DNA of 64,000 nt from Asticcacaulis solisilvae (GTDB lineage: Bacteria > Pseudomonadota > Alphaproteobacteria > Caulobacterales > Caulobacteraceae), in contig NZ_JAGGMI010000004.1 of the NCBI RefSeq assembly GCF_017875235.1, positions 248,001 through 312,000 on the forward strand, in the 5' to 3' direction. Both the position numbers and the translations under genes were made by a program. The notes under the pieces are model-generated. The model had not been told where the DNA came from. It saw only the letters and a list, made by a program, of their open reading frames with translations, and ran no database searches. Positions 44,868 through 52,596 of the stretch are shown here, one piece after another (position 1 is the first letter of the stretch; every line of letters begins with the position of its first letter).

Positions 44868-44881
44868 CATGTTATAACATG
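44868..44881. promoter_or_regulatory. Perfect palindrome upstream of the GntR gene
   Basis: CATGTTATAACATG is a perfect 14-base palindrome located about 240 bases before the GntR start. It resembles an operator; no regulator is assigned. Confidence 0.35.
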
Positions 44882-45118
44882 GCGCCTCCCTGAACGGGAT
44901 TCCGCCCGCGCACCGACGACGCTCTCTATCGCGCCCGCAGCCTGCTTTTGCTCAAACGCTTTTCCTTGTTCGGATTTCTGAGCAGGCGAGATACCAGCGC
45001 TCAGGGTTTTGCGGAATTGTTATCCCATAGTCCCCGTCATAAATAAAAGCTTTCAATATGGCCAAATTTCAGGCTTTATACTCATACAATAACCGTCTTA
45101 TGTCGTTAGCGCCTGATC

Positions 45119-45916
45119 ATGCTGCACAAAAATCTGAAAATGGACATGTCTCAGAAAGATGGTACCGGTCACATCCTGACGGATTACCCTCCTCTGCCGC
45201 GTCTTTCGAACCTTATCTCGCAGCAACTGGGCGTCGATATCGTCAGGGGGCTTTACGCGGCTGGCGAAGCCCTGCCGACCGAGGTCACCCTTGCGAAGCA
45301 TTGGAACATCTCCCGCTCGGCGGTCCGGGAAGGCATATGCGTCCTGGCCTCCAAGGGCCTGGTCGAAACCCGGACCAAGGCCGGAACGATCGTTACCGAA
45401 CGGGCGCGCTGGAACCTGCTTGACCCGCTCATCCTGTCGTGGATGCGACTAAGCGATCCGAACGCGTCATTTATCAACGCCCTGCTCGAGCTGAGATACA
45501 TTATCGAACCCCAGGCCGCCGCTCTCGCCGCCAAGCGTAGGAGCGACGAGGACGTCGATGATCTGCGCAGATTGCTGGACATCATCCGCGCGCCCGGCCG
45601 CACCGAGGAAGCCGCGCGAAGAGCTGATCTCCAATTCCACACAACGATTTTAAAAGCCGCGAAGAACCAGACATTCATCCCCTTGATCGATCCGATCGAA
45701 GCGTCCGTCGCCTGGTCCCAGACCTACCGCGCCACGCTGAATATCGACGTGCGAAGCTCTGCCAGCAGCTATCTGAGGATCATCGAGGCCATCGCCAGCC
45801 ATGATGACGCAGGCGCCAGGTGGGAGATGGAAATGCTGATCCGATCGACCATGACGATCGTTACGGCTCAGCAACGCCAACCCGTGGCCGATGCGCCCCT
45901 GGTCCTGACCGCCTGA
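45119..45916 (+). CDS. GntR family regulator, FadR subfamily
   Basis: A 265-residue regulator. The N-terminal winged helix (about residues 30-95) contains LGVDIVRGLYAAGEALPTEV and WNISRSAVREGICVLASKGL; the all-helical FCD ligand domain follows (LLELRYIIEPQAAALAAKRR, DLQFHTTILKAAKN, HDDAGARWEMEMLIRSTM), with the His and Asp that bind metal and carboxylate ligands. FadR-subfamily members commonly sense sugar acids such as gluconate or galactonate. It precedes the oxidation operon. No good ribosome site marks the start; ATGs at 45140 and 45146 are alternatives. Confidence 0.88.
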   Translation: MLHKNLKMDMSQKDGTGHILTDYPPLPRLSNLISQQLGVDIVRGLYAAGEALPTEVTLAKHWNISRSAVREGICVLASKGLVETRTKAGTIVTERARWNLLDPLILSWMRLSDPNASFINALLELRYIIEPQAAALAAKRRSDEDVDDLRRLLDIIRAPGRTEEAARRADLQFHTTILKAAKNQTFIPLIDPIEASVAWSQTYRATLNIDVRSSASSYLRIIEAIASHDDAGARWEMEMLIRSTMTIVTAQQRQPVADAPLVLTA

Positions 45917-46021
45917 TTGCCGGCTGTTCCAACTTCCGCCCCGCCGGAGGTCATACATATACCCACATCGCCCCCTTACGGCATCATATGCAAGATGCCG
46001 GACTGAACAGGAGGCCATGCC

Positions 46022-46219
46022 ATGTCCGATTCCAAACCTGACAATCCCCTGAAAGGTCAGCCGCCCGCACCGGATGATCTTCGCGACAAGGACCCTGAGG
46101 GGCACAATCCCAACGCATCCTTCCATGTCGAGAACGATCCGAAGTGGAAGAAGCGTCCGGAGCAGTACCCCGCCGCCAAGGACGGCATTGCCAATCCGGA
46201 CCGGCGTCCGGCCGATTGA
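46022..46219 (+). CDS. Small hydrophilic protein of unknown function
   Basis: A 65-residue, very hydrophilic, proline-rich protein (DNPLKGQPPAPDDLRDKDPE, HVENDPKWKKRPEQYPAAKD) without a signal or membrane segment, likely disordered. The strong AGGAGG before the ATG supports translation. It lies between the GntR gene and the convergent MFS gene, with its stop 17 bases from the MFS stop. Not recognised. Confidence 0.6.
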   Translation: MSDSKPDNPLKGQPPAPDDLRDKDPEGHNPNASFHVENDPKWKKRPEQYPAAKDGIANPDRRPAD

Positions 46220-46235
46220 CCGCGCCGGTGAGCTC

Positions 46236-47501
46236 TTAAACCGGCTGGACCTCAGCCTTGGCCGTGAGCACGAAATGGCGCCGGTTCACGCTGAGCCAGA
46301 TGGCGGTCGCCAACCCTATGAGCGCAAGGATCACCATTGCCGCATAGGCCCTGGCGCCGGCAAATTCATAAAGACTGCCGGACAGCAGGGTGACGACGCC
46401 CGTCATCAGGCCCGTCGTGTAGGCGGCGTTTACCGTCTGCGCCAGGCCTTCCTGTGATTTCGGCGTCAGGTGGTAGATCAGCTCAAGGCCAGCGATATAG
46501 GCCGCGGCGAACGTAAAGCCGTGCAGCAATTGCAGGAACCAGAGCAGCCAGAGCGGCGCCAGCGACATCATGGCCGCCCATCGCACAAGGCCGGCAATTC
46601 CCGCCACGATCAGCAACGTCCACGGCCCCAAGCGGTGCTTCAGCCGGCTGGCGAATACCAGGAACACCACTTCGCCGGCCACGGCCGCCGCCCATAGCAG
46701 ACCGCATATGGTCGAGGAAAATCCGCGCTGCTCCTGCCAGATGATAGTGGAGAAGGCATAGTAGAAACCATGCGCCGCCTGCAGACATCCCGTTGCCAGC
46801 AGAAGCAGGAGAAAGCCTTTGTTCCGCAGCAGCTGCTGCAGCGGCTTCACGCCGCCTGAAGGCACGGCGTGGTGAGGCTCGCTCGCCGTCAGTCTGGGGT
46901 GTGGCAGCAACAGCCCCCGGCCGCAGACGGCAAGGCCCAGGGCCGAGGCGACGATCCATATGAGCACGATCTGGGTCGTCGACCACTGCAGCACAAAGCC
47001 CAGGCAGACATTGGCCGTGACAAAGGCAACCGAGCCCCAGGCCCGGGCGCTGGACTGAGAAAACTTGCCGGCCCGGGCGAGATGCAGCGTCATCGCATCG
47101 AGCAGCGGACTGATGTTGTTGATGCAGGTATAGCCGACCAGGTAGAGGACGATGAAGGCTTCGAAGGCGAAGCTGCCATAGCTCCGCCCCGGCAGCATGA
47201 GGGCATAGGCCGCGGCGCCCAGCCCCGCCAGGATCAGGATCGGCGAGCGATGGCGCGCGAAGCGTTCCGCCCAAAGCCCCGTCAGCGGCCCCGTCACGGC
47301 GCGCGCCAGCAAGGGGATGGCAAGGATCAGCCCGACCTGCTGCGGAGTCATGCCATTGTGGCTCAGCCAGAGGGGAATGAACGGCAGGCTCGCGCCCGTC
47401 CCCGCGAACAGGAGCGCGTAGAACAAGGATTGCCGCGTCCGGGTACTGAGCGGCCTGCCTGTCGATGGTCCTGATTGCTGTTCGGAAGACGCCGCATACA
47501 T
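46236..47501 (-). CDS. MFS transporter (LacY/HcaT-like), probable sugar or sugar-acid permease
   Basis: A 421-residue inner-membrane carrier with twelve predicted helices. It begins with a short cytoplasmic tail, then QSLFYALLFAGTGASLPFIPLWL, and has the loop 2-3 motif GPLTGLWAERFARHRSP of the MFS. It most resembles the MFS_1-like branch (HcaT, LacY, nucleoside:H+ symporters). ATG 47501 has GGAGG five bases upstream. Last gene on the minus-strand operon side, and a natural importer for the sugar or sugar acid oxidised by the upstream genes (inference). Confidence 0.85.
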   Translation of the reverse strand: MYAASSEQQSGPSTGRPLSTRTRQSLFYALLFAGTGASLPFIPLWLSHNGMTPQQVGLILAIPLLARAVTGPLTGLWAERFARHRSPILILAGLGAAAYALMLPGRSYGSFAFEAFIVLYLVGYTCINNISPLLDAMTLHLARAGKFSQSSARAWGSVAFVTANVCLGFVLQWSTTQIVLIWIVASALGLAVCGRGLLLPHPRLTASEPHHAVPSGGVKPLQQLLRNKGFLLLLLATGCLQAAHGFYYAFSTIIWQEQRGFSSTICGLLWAAAVAGEVVFLVFASRLKHRLGPWTLLIVAGIAGLVRWAAMMSLAPLWLLWFLQLLHGFTFAAAYIAGLELIYHLTPKSQEGLAQTVNAAYTTGLMTGVVTLLSGSLYEFAGARAYAAMVILALIGLATAIWLSVNRRHFVLTAKAEVQPV

Positions 47502-47629
47502 GTCCACCTCCGCTGCCGGATGTCAGACATATGCAGAATATCGTCGTAAGTTTTCTATCAGCAACACGGCGGACAAAGTATCATCAGGATCAACGTCTCA
47601 TATCCGATGTCCTGATAACTCAAAACGCC

Positions 47630-47652
47630 AAATAATGACGTTATCATTATTT
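47630..47652. promoter_or_regulatory. Inverted repeat across the lactonase stop, upstream of the MFS gene
   Basis: AAATAATGA-CGTTA-TCATTATTT has perfect nine-base arms and spans the TAA of the lactonase gene. A second dyad (TATCA..CAGGA / TCCTGATA) lies just downstream at about 47579-47618. They may be operators of a separate MFS promoter or an RNA hairpin between the cistrons. Confidence 0.4.
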
Positions 47653-48696
47653 GTGAATTGATGTCATTCTGATCGCGTCCAGCGCCCCGATAAACGCGGC
47701 CTGCGGTACCGGCAATGCCGCCTTCCTCTCGCCGATCCGGCCATCGTCTTCGAGCACAAGGACGACAACACTGTTGCCGTTTTGGTGCGCGACAATGATG
47801 CGTCCGATCGCCTCAGCGAGATGAAAATGGCGCGGCGACTGGCTGTGCGTCGAGGCATGCTGCAGCAAGGTGATCTGCCCGTCATCCGCGATCGCGAACA
47901 CCGCCAGGCTGTCGTGTCCGCGGTTGGAGACATAAAGCCGGGTCAGCGCGGCGTTCATTGCGATATGGCCCCCAAGCGACTCTCCGGCATAGCCGTCGGG
48001 AAGAGTCGACAGGCGCTGGATTTCCTCCAGCCGGCCATCGGCCGTCATGCGCAGCACAAAGACCTTGCTTCCCAGTTCACTGAGCAGGTAGGCGACCGGC
48101 AGACGGGGATGGAAACAGATATGCCTGGGCCCCTCGCCCGGTGGCGCCTGGAAGGCAACCACTGTTGTATCTCCCTCGGCGGCGATGCGTCGCATCAGGA
48201 CGGAATCCGTGCCGAGGTCGGTGCTATACAACCGGCCGCCACGGAACCTGGCGCAGTGCGCGTGCGGCCCTTCCTGCCTGTCCGGATTGGGGCCGCGCCC
48301 GGCATGGGCATAGACCTGTATCGGATCCCAAATCCGGCCGTTCAGGTCGATCCGGTACTGGGCGACATGGCCGCTCTGGTAATTGGCGACCGCGAGGCAG
48401 GAGCCATCATCTTCCAGGGCCACGAAGCAGGGCGCGCCACCACAGGTCGGCAGGCTTTGCAGCCTTTGCCAGCCATCGTCTCCGCGCCATAGGCAGGAAG
48501 AAACCGTATTGCCGCCTTCGTCCAGCAGGTAATGGACGCCCGTGCGCGGGCTGAAGGCCGCGAACGAACAGTTCTCGATTAACGGATCGGACGCGCCCAA
48601 CGCCCAGCTGTCATCCTGAGCATTATAATCCAGGAGATAAACGCCCCGTCCATCGTCGGACGTATAGGTGCCGACGAAAAACGTCACGGCGGTCAT
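47647..48696 (-). CDS. Lactonase family beta-propeller protein (6-phosphogluconolactonase-like)
   Basis: A 349-residue protein of the seven-bladed propeller lactonase family (YbhE/Pgl type), opening lactones such as gluconolactone or other aldonolactones. Typical pieces are FFVGTYTSDDGRGVYLLDYN, GGAPCFVALEDDGSCLAVAN, GEGPRHICFHPRLPVAYLLS and NRGHDSLAVFAI. There is no signal peptide. The ATG at 48694-48696 overlaps the stop of the preceding 23-codon ORF by four bases. Between dehydrogenases upstream and a permease downstream it fits an oxidation pathway in which a sugar is oxidised to its lactone and hydrolysed. Confidence 0.85.
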   Translation of the reverse strand: MTAVTFFVGTYTSDDGRGVYLLDYNAQDDSWALGASDPLIENCSFAAFSPRTGVHYLLDEGGNTVSSCLWRGDDGWQRLQSLPTCGGAPCFVALEDDGSCLAVANYQSGHVAQYRIDLNGRIWDPIQVYAHAGRGPNPDRQEGPHAHCARFRGGRLYSTDLGTDSVLMRRIAAEGDTTVVAFQAPPGEGPRHICFHPRLPVAYLLSELGSKVFVLRMTADGRLEEIQRLSTLPDGYAGESLGGHIAMNAALTRLYVSNRGHDSLAVFAIADDGQITLLQHASTHSQSPRHFHLAEAIGRIIVAHQNGNSVVVLVLEDDGRIGERKAALPVPQAAFIGALDAIRMTSIHK

Positions 48697-48764
48697 GGGC
48701 GACGGCGGCTCCACCCGAATAGGGCATTGAAGAGTGCCGCCAGCAGGGCAAGAAGCGATGTCAT
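48693..48764 (-). CDS. Candidate 23-residue small membrane peptide / coupling ORF
   Basis: An ATG (48762-48764) five bases after a perfect AGGAGG opens a 23-codon frame whose product is hydrophobic (LLALLAALFNALFGW) with a basic end (SRRRP), like a single-span membrane peptide. Its TGA overlaps the lactonase ATG (ATGA), while the lactonase has no good ribosome site of its own, so translation of the lactonase is probably coupled to it. Both a functional peptide and a purely translational leader are possible. Confidence 0.6.
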   Translation of the reverse strand: MTSLLALLAALFNALFGWSRRRP

Positions 48765-48789
48765 CCGAACCTCCTGTAATATAAGCGCC

Positions 48790-48884
48790 AGATCGGTATG
48801 ATTTTAAGTGGAACCGATCTAAGTTTTTGTTTTGTCGCGATATTTAAGGCGAAAACCGCTTACACTTTTCGCCATATCGCTCTA
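48790..48884 (-). repeat. Double-hairpin palindromic repeat abutting a stop codon, within an operon
   Basis: In minus-strand direction it starts TAGAGCGATATGGCGAAAAG; hairpin 1 closes with TTTTCGCCTTAAATATCGC, linker GCGACAAAACAAAAAC, hairpin 2 AGATCGGTTCC with a shortened left arm and AATCATACCGATCT. The first TAG is the stop of the SDR gene. It fills the gap between that gene and the ribosome site of the 23-codon ORF. Confidence 0.9.
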
Positions 48885-49631
48885 ACAGATTTTCTGATGC
48901 AAGGGCTCAATGCGCAAGGTGACGACATCGACACCCGGCGGCCGCGTCGCCGCGTACATGATCGCGTCGGCGACTTCCGCCGGGGGCAGCATCTCGTGGC
49001 TCTCGACGAATTCCGCCAGCTTGTCGTCGGAATAGGGCTGCAGATGCGTGCCGATCGCCCCCGGCTCGATCAGGGTCAGCCGGATCTTTTCGGCCATCAG
49101 TTCCTTGCGCAATGTCTCGGCGAACAGGGCCACGCCACCTTTTGACGCATTGTAAACGCTCTCGCCGACCGCCTTGATGTGGACGCTGATCGAACCGACC
49201 AGGATGATCATGCCGTCCGTTACGCCTGACGCCTTGATACGGTTGATGGCCTGTTTCGTCGCCGCGACGTAGCTGACCAGGTTGGTGTCGATGACGGCGC
49301 GCCAGTCTGCATCGTCCAGTTCCATCAGGGGCAAGGCGCCAATGCCCGTGCAGGCGACCAAGATGTCCAACCCACCCAGCCAGTCGTCGACCTTGGCGAA
49401 GGTTTGCGCGATGCCGTCCGCCGTGGCCGCGTCGGCGGCGACGATGTCTATGTCGCCCGGCCCGCCGCCGAGGCTGTCGCGGACGGCGCCCAAGGCGGCT
49501 TCGTCGCGGTCAGTGATCAGCACGCTGGCGCCCGCCATGACCATGCGGGCGGCAATATTGCGGCCGACGCCGCCCGCCCCGCCGGTGACCAGGACGCGTT
49601 TGTCTTTTAAGCATTCTTCCGGTTTTTCCAT
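48882..49631 (-). CDS. Short-chain dehydrogenase/reductase (paralogue A)
   Basis: A 249-residue cytoplasmic NAD(P)-dependent oxidoreductase. The Rossmann glycine motif is VLVTGGAGGVGRNIAARM; the catalytic Tyr and Lys are in ESVYNASKGG with the upstream Ser in ILVGSIS. It is clearly related to the SDR at 50744, with matching N-terminal cofactor and C-terminal segments (VVTLRIEPLHQ here, VVNLRIEPLIQ there). ATG 49631 has GGAG eight bases upstream; a TTG at 49649 would overlap the previous stop. The final TAG comes from a palindromic repeat. Substrate probably a sugar or polyol derivative. Confidence 0.9.
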   Translation of the reverse strand: MEKPEECLKDKRVLVTGGAGGVGRNIAARMVMAGASVLITDRDEAALGAVRDSLGGGPGDIDIVAADAATADGIAQTFAKVDDWLGGLDILVACTGIGALPLMELDDADWRAVIDTNLVSYVAATKQAINRIKASGVTDGMIILVGSISVHIKAVGESVYNASKGGVALFAETLRKELMAEKIRLTLIEPGAIGTHLQPYSDDKLAEFVESHEMLPPAEVADAIMYAATRPPGVDVVTLRIEPLHQKIC

Positions 49632-49645
49632 GTGATCTCCGGCCG

Positions 49646-50740
49646 TCAATCGATGGTCAGGGCAACAAAGAGCGCGCCGGTATGCGCCTTGTCGCGCGCG
49701 GTGGCGAAGCCTTCGTTGATCCGGTCGAGCGGGAAGCTGTGACTGATCATTTTTCGGGCGTTCAGCTTCCCCTTTGCCAGCAGGTCCAGGCAGATCTGCA
49801 TTTCGGGATAGATGCCCCAGTAAGCGTAGCTGGCGCTCGGGATGATCTGCTTCTCACCCATCTGAATGTCCTGCCAGTCGAGGCCGATCGACACCTCGCC
49901 CTTGTCGAAGCCGCCGACCAGGACGATCTTGCCGCCGCGCCGGGTGCAGGCGACTGTTTTCGGCAAGGTCAGCGGCATGGCGGTCCCGCCGGCGCATTCG
50001 AAGGTGATGTCGGCGCCGCGCCCGCCCGTGAAGGCCTTCACCGCCGCCTCGACGTCTTCTTTGTCGCTATTGACCACGACGTCGGCGCCCAGCTCCCTTG
50101 CCAGTTCCAGCGAGGAGTCGACGATGTCGGTGATCAGGACGTCCGCCCCGGCAATCTTGGCCAGTTGCAACTGGCCAAGCCCGATTGAACCGGCGCCGAT
50201 GACAAGGACCTTGTCGTTGAGCTTCAACCCGCTCAGCTGCACCGCGTGCAGACCGACGGAGAAGGTGTCCAGAAGCGTCGCTTCTTCGAAACTGACGTGG
50301 TCAGGCAGCTTATAGAGCTTCTTGGCCGGCGCGATGACATAGGTGGCAAACGCCCGCGACACGGTCTCCATGCGCACGGGGTAAAGTTCGGGGCAGATAT
50401 TGTACTGCTGGACGCGGCACCAGTCGCAGTTGTCGTCACCCAGCACCGTTTCGACCACGACGCGATCGCCGGCCTTGACGTTTTTCACCGCTTCGCCGAC
50501 CTCGACGACCTCGCCGGCCATTTCATGGCCCATGATTTCGTGGATCAGTTCAGGCTCTTCCTTTTGCCAGTGACGCAGGTCGGTGCCGCAGATGCCGGCA
50601 ACCCGGATGCGGACCAGGGTCCAGTCCGGACCTGGAAGCCTGGGGGTATCAACCTCTTCGACCTCGAACTCGCCCTTGGGCGTCTTGAGGGCGGCCTTCA
50701 TGCGCAGGCTGTGATTATGCTGGCAGGCAGTATCGTGCAT
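49646..50740 (-). CDS. Zinc-dependent medium-chain alcohol/polyol dehydrogenase
   Basis: A 364-residue oxidoreductase related to sorbitol, idonate and threonine dehydrogenases. Catalytic zinc ligands are in VAGICGTDLRHW (Cys) and IMGHEMAGEVVEVG (His, Glu). The structural-zinc loop has only three of the usual four cysteines (DDNCDWCRVQQYNIC; the first position is Asp), so that zinc may be weak or absent. The Rossmann motif is VLVIGAGSIGLGQLQLA. ATG 50740 follows the SDR stop by three bases and suits reinitiation; ATG 50701 (MKAALK) is the family-like alternative. Probably oxidises a sugar or sugar acid. Confidence 0.88.
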   Translation of the reverse strand: MHDTACQHNHSLRMKAALKTPKGEFEVEEVDTPRLPGPDWTLVRIRVAGICGTDLRHWQKEEPELIHEIMGHEMAGEVVEVGEAVKNVKAGDRVVVETVLGDDNCDWCRVQQYNICPELYPVRMETVSRAFATYVIAPAKKLYKLPDHVSFEEATLLDTFSVGLHAVQLSGLKLNDKVLVIGAGSIGLGQLQLAKIAGADVLITDIVDSSLELARELGADVVVNSDKEDVEAAVKAFTGGRGADITFECAGGTAMPLTLPKTVACTRRGGKIVLVGGFDKGEVSIGLDWQDIQMGEKQIIPSASYAYWGIYPEMQICLDLLAKGKLNARKMISHSFPLDRINEGFATARDKAHTGALFVALTID

Positions 50741-50743
50741 CAC

Positions 50744-51496
50744 TCAACTCGTTGTCTGTATCAGGGGTTCAATACGGAGATTGACGACGTCGGCCCGTTC
50801 GGACCGCGTCAGCGCGAAAAGGATCGCCTCGGCGACCTCTTCGGCGTAAAGCATTTCGTCCTTGGCGATGGCTTCGCGGCGGGCATCATCGCCGCCAGGC
50901 TGCATGTCCGTGCCGGTGGCGCCGGGCTGGATAACGCTCACCCGGATGCGCCTGTCCTGGACTTCCCGGCGCAGGGTTTCGGCAAAGGCCTGGACGCCCG
51001 CCTTGGACGCGGCATAGACGCTCTCGCCCGGCTTCTTGATGATGGTCGCGATCGACGACACGAAGAGAAGTTGCCCACCTTGCCTGTCCATGCGCGTGAG
51101 GGCGCCCTGGGCGCAGGCCATGTAGCCGGACAGGTTGGTGTCGATGACGTAGCGCCATTCGAGCTCTTCCATTTCGTGGACAGGCTGGGCCCCCAGCGCG
51201 GCATTGGCAACCAGGATGTCGAGGCCGCCCAGTTTATCGTCGACGGTGCGAAAGACCCGTTCCAGGTCTTCCGCGCTGGCGGAATCGGCGGTCATGCCAT
51301 GTACCTCGCCGCCGGCCCGCTCCGTCAGGGCGCGCACAGCCTCAAGCGCGTCATCGAGATGGGCCCGGTCGCGGCCATAGGTCACGACGCGCGCGCCCTC
51401 TTCAGCCAGCAACATCAGCGTTGCCCGGCCAATGCCGGTCGTGCCGCCGGTAAGCAGGACGCGTTTTGCTTTGAGGGAATTAAAACGAACAGGCAT
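50744..51496 (-). CDS. Short-chain dehydrogenase/reductase (paralogue B)
   Basis: A 250-residue SDR with VLLTGGTTGIGRATLMLLAE as cofactor motif, NAALG, a catalytic Ser in LLFVSSIA and Tyr/Lys in ESVYAASKAG. It shares overall layout and the unusual C-terminal LRIEPL motif with the SDR at 48882, so the two likely arose by duplication and now flank the zinc dehydrogenase. Its stop is separated from the dehydrogenase start by three bases. A weak GAG-type ribosome site precedes the ATG. Substrate unknown. Confidence 0.9.
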   Translation of the reverse strand: MPVRFNSLKAKRVLLTGGTTGIGRATLMLLAEEGARVVTYGRDRAHLDDALEAVRALTERAGGEVHGMTADSASAEDLERVFRTVDDKLGGLDILVANAALGAQPVHEMEELEWRYVIDTNLSGYMACAQGALTRMDRQGGQLLFVSSIATIIKKPGESVYAASKAGVQAFAETLRREVQDRRIRVSVIQPGATGTDMQPGGDDARREAIAKDEMLYAEEVAEAILFALTRSERADVVNLRIEPLIQTTS

Positions 51497-51505
51497 GGAA
51501 ATATC

Positions 51506-51661
51506 TCATTTGCGTTCGGATGTTTGACGACCGCTCGCCTCGTCAACGCCTGACGGTTTCCGGGGCGTTGCCTCAGCCTGGCGCGCTACGGCATCGCGAA
51601 AGAGCGGCCAGTTATCCAGGCCGGTCCACCGGGCAATCAGGCGTGACAGGAAGCGGTTCAT
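51506..51661 (-). CDS. Small protein of unknown function, coupled to the DUF2243 gene
   Basis: A 51-residue ORF whose ATG overlaps the stop of the DUF2243 gene (ATGA) and which ends nine bases before the SDR start, so its position in the operon is tight at both ends. The product is basic and amphipathic (FLSRLIARWTGLDNWPLF) with a hydrophilic tail. No family is recognised; it may aid the membrane protein or serve as a translational link. Confidence 0.5.
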   Translation of the reverse strand: MNRFLSRLIARWTGLDNWPLFRDAVARQAEATPRKPSGVDEASGRQTSERK

Positions 51662-52443
51662 AGCCGCGATCCGATGTCTTTCGGCGTGAAGCAGCCGGCG
51701 GGTGAATAGGCGCCACTGACCAGCCATGCGCCGTGACGGTATAAGGTCAGCACACTGTCCGGACGCTCGACGCTCAAGACCCAGACGCCTTTCGTGTCGG
51801 TCCAGACCATGCGGGCGTCGGCCGCCTTCACGGCCGCGAACACAGCAGGCGGCGTTGTGTCCGGGCCGAAGACGACGGTCACGGCGGATCCGCTTCGCCA
51901 CGGCAGGACGGCCGCCACGCCCATGAGCACGACCAGAATGACCATCGCCGTCACCGGTCCATTGCGGTCCGGGCCCGGCGGCCTGCGTTTGAGGATCAGT
52001 CCGGCGGCGAGCGCGGCAATGCCGAGCCCCAGGAACAAAAGGTCCCACACAAGCGGAATCGCGCTGCCTGGATTGATGCGATGCAGGCCCAGAAGCCAGT
52101 GTACCAGGATGCCATCGGCGAGATGCCAGGCCCCGAAACCGATTAGCAGGTGCGCGAAGACCTGCCGGCCGGCTCCGGAGCCAGACATCTCTGAACGGGC
52201 CTTCCACACCAGCCACATCCCGACCGCCACAATCAGGTACATGGCTGCGTGAAAAAGCCCGTCGGCCAGGATCTGCCCTCTCAGATCGCCGAGTGGCCCT
52301 TCCCGCACATTGCTGAGGAGGTGGTGCCACTGCAGGATCTGATGCAGCAGAATACCGTCGAAAAACCCGGCGAGCCCCAACCCCAGGCACAAGCCGCCCC
52401 AGGCCGCCGCAGGATTTGACAAACGGGGCGCCCCGGTCGTCAT
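51658..52443 (-). CDS. DUF2243-type integral membrane protein with extra C-terminal domain
   Basis: A 261-residue membrane protein. The N-terminal two thirds match the DUF2243 family (GLGLAGFFDGILLHQILQWH, HAAMYLIVAVGMWLVW, AWHLADGILVHWLLGLHRIN), with about four helices and conserved histidines facing the membrane, then a fifth helix (VTAMVILVVLMGVAAVLPW). The last 75 residues look like a soluble domain (VVFGPDTTPPAVFAAVKAAD, VWVLSVERPDSVLTL, AGCFTPKDIG). Members are often found with cytochrome or copper proteins, but the role is unknown. Its ATG follows the stop of the 49-codon ORF by three bases. Confidence 0.75.
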   Translation of the reverse strand: MTTGAPRLSNPAAAWGGLCLGLGLAGFFDGILLHQILQWHHLLSNVREGPLGDLRGQILADGLFHAAMYLIVAVGMWLVWKARSEMSGSGAGRQVFAHLLIGFGAWHLADGILVHWLLGLHRINPGSAIPLVWDLLFLGLGIAALAAGLILKRRPPGPDRNGPVTAMVILVVLMGVAAVLPWRSGSAVTVVFGPDTTPPAVFAAVKAADARMVWTDTKGVWVLSVERPDSVLTLYRHGAWLVSGAYSPAGCFTPKDIGSRL

Positions 52444-52446
52444 GCT

Positions 52447-52596
52447 TTATCTCCGCGGCAGCATGAAGCGGAGGATGGCGACAGCGCCCGGCCCGCTCAG
52501 GCCGGCTGAAAGCAGCCGGGTGACAGGCAGCGGACGGGCGGCGTCCTGAGGCGGGATGGCAGGGAGGGCGAAAGACCGGGCGGAATCCAAAGGCAT
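52447..52596 (-). CDS. Small protein of unknown function, first ORF of the oxidation operon
   Basis: A 49-residue ORF with GAGGGAAT before the ATG. The product (ARSFALPAIPPQDAARPLP, then RLLSAGLSGPGAVAILRFML) has a hydrophobic C-terminal half ending in Arg-Arg. The frame extends further upstream to 52812, but that part has no coding look. Three bases separate its stop from the next ATG. Not recognised; could be a leader ORF. Confidence 0.45.
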   Translation of the reverse strand: MPLDSARSFALPAIPPQDAARPLPVTRLLSAGLSGPGAVAILRFMLPRR

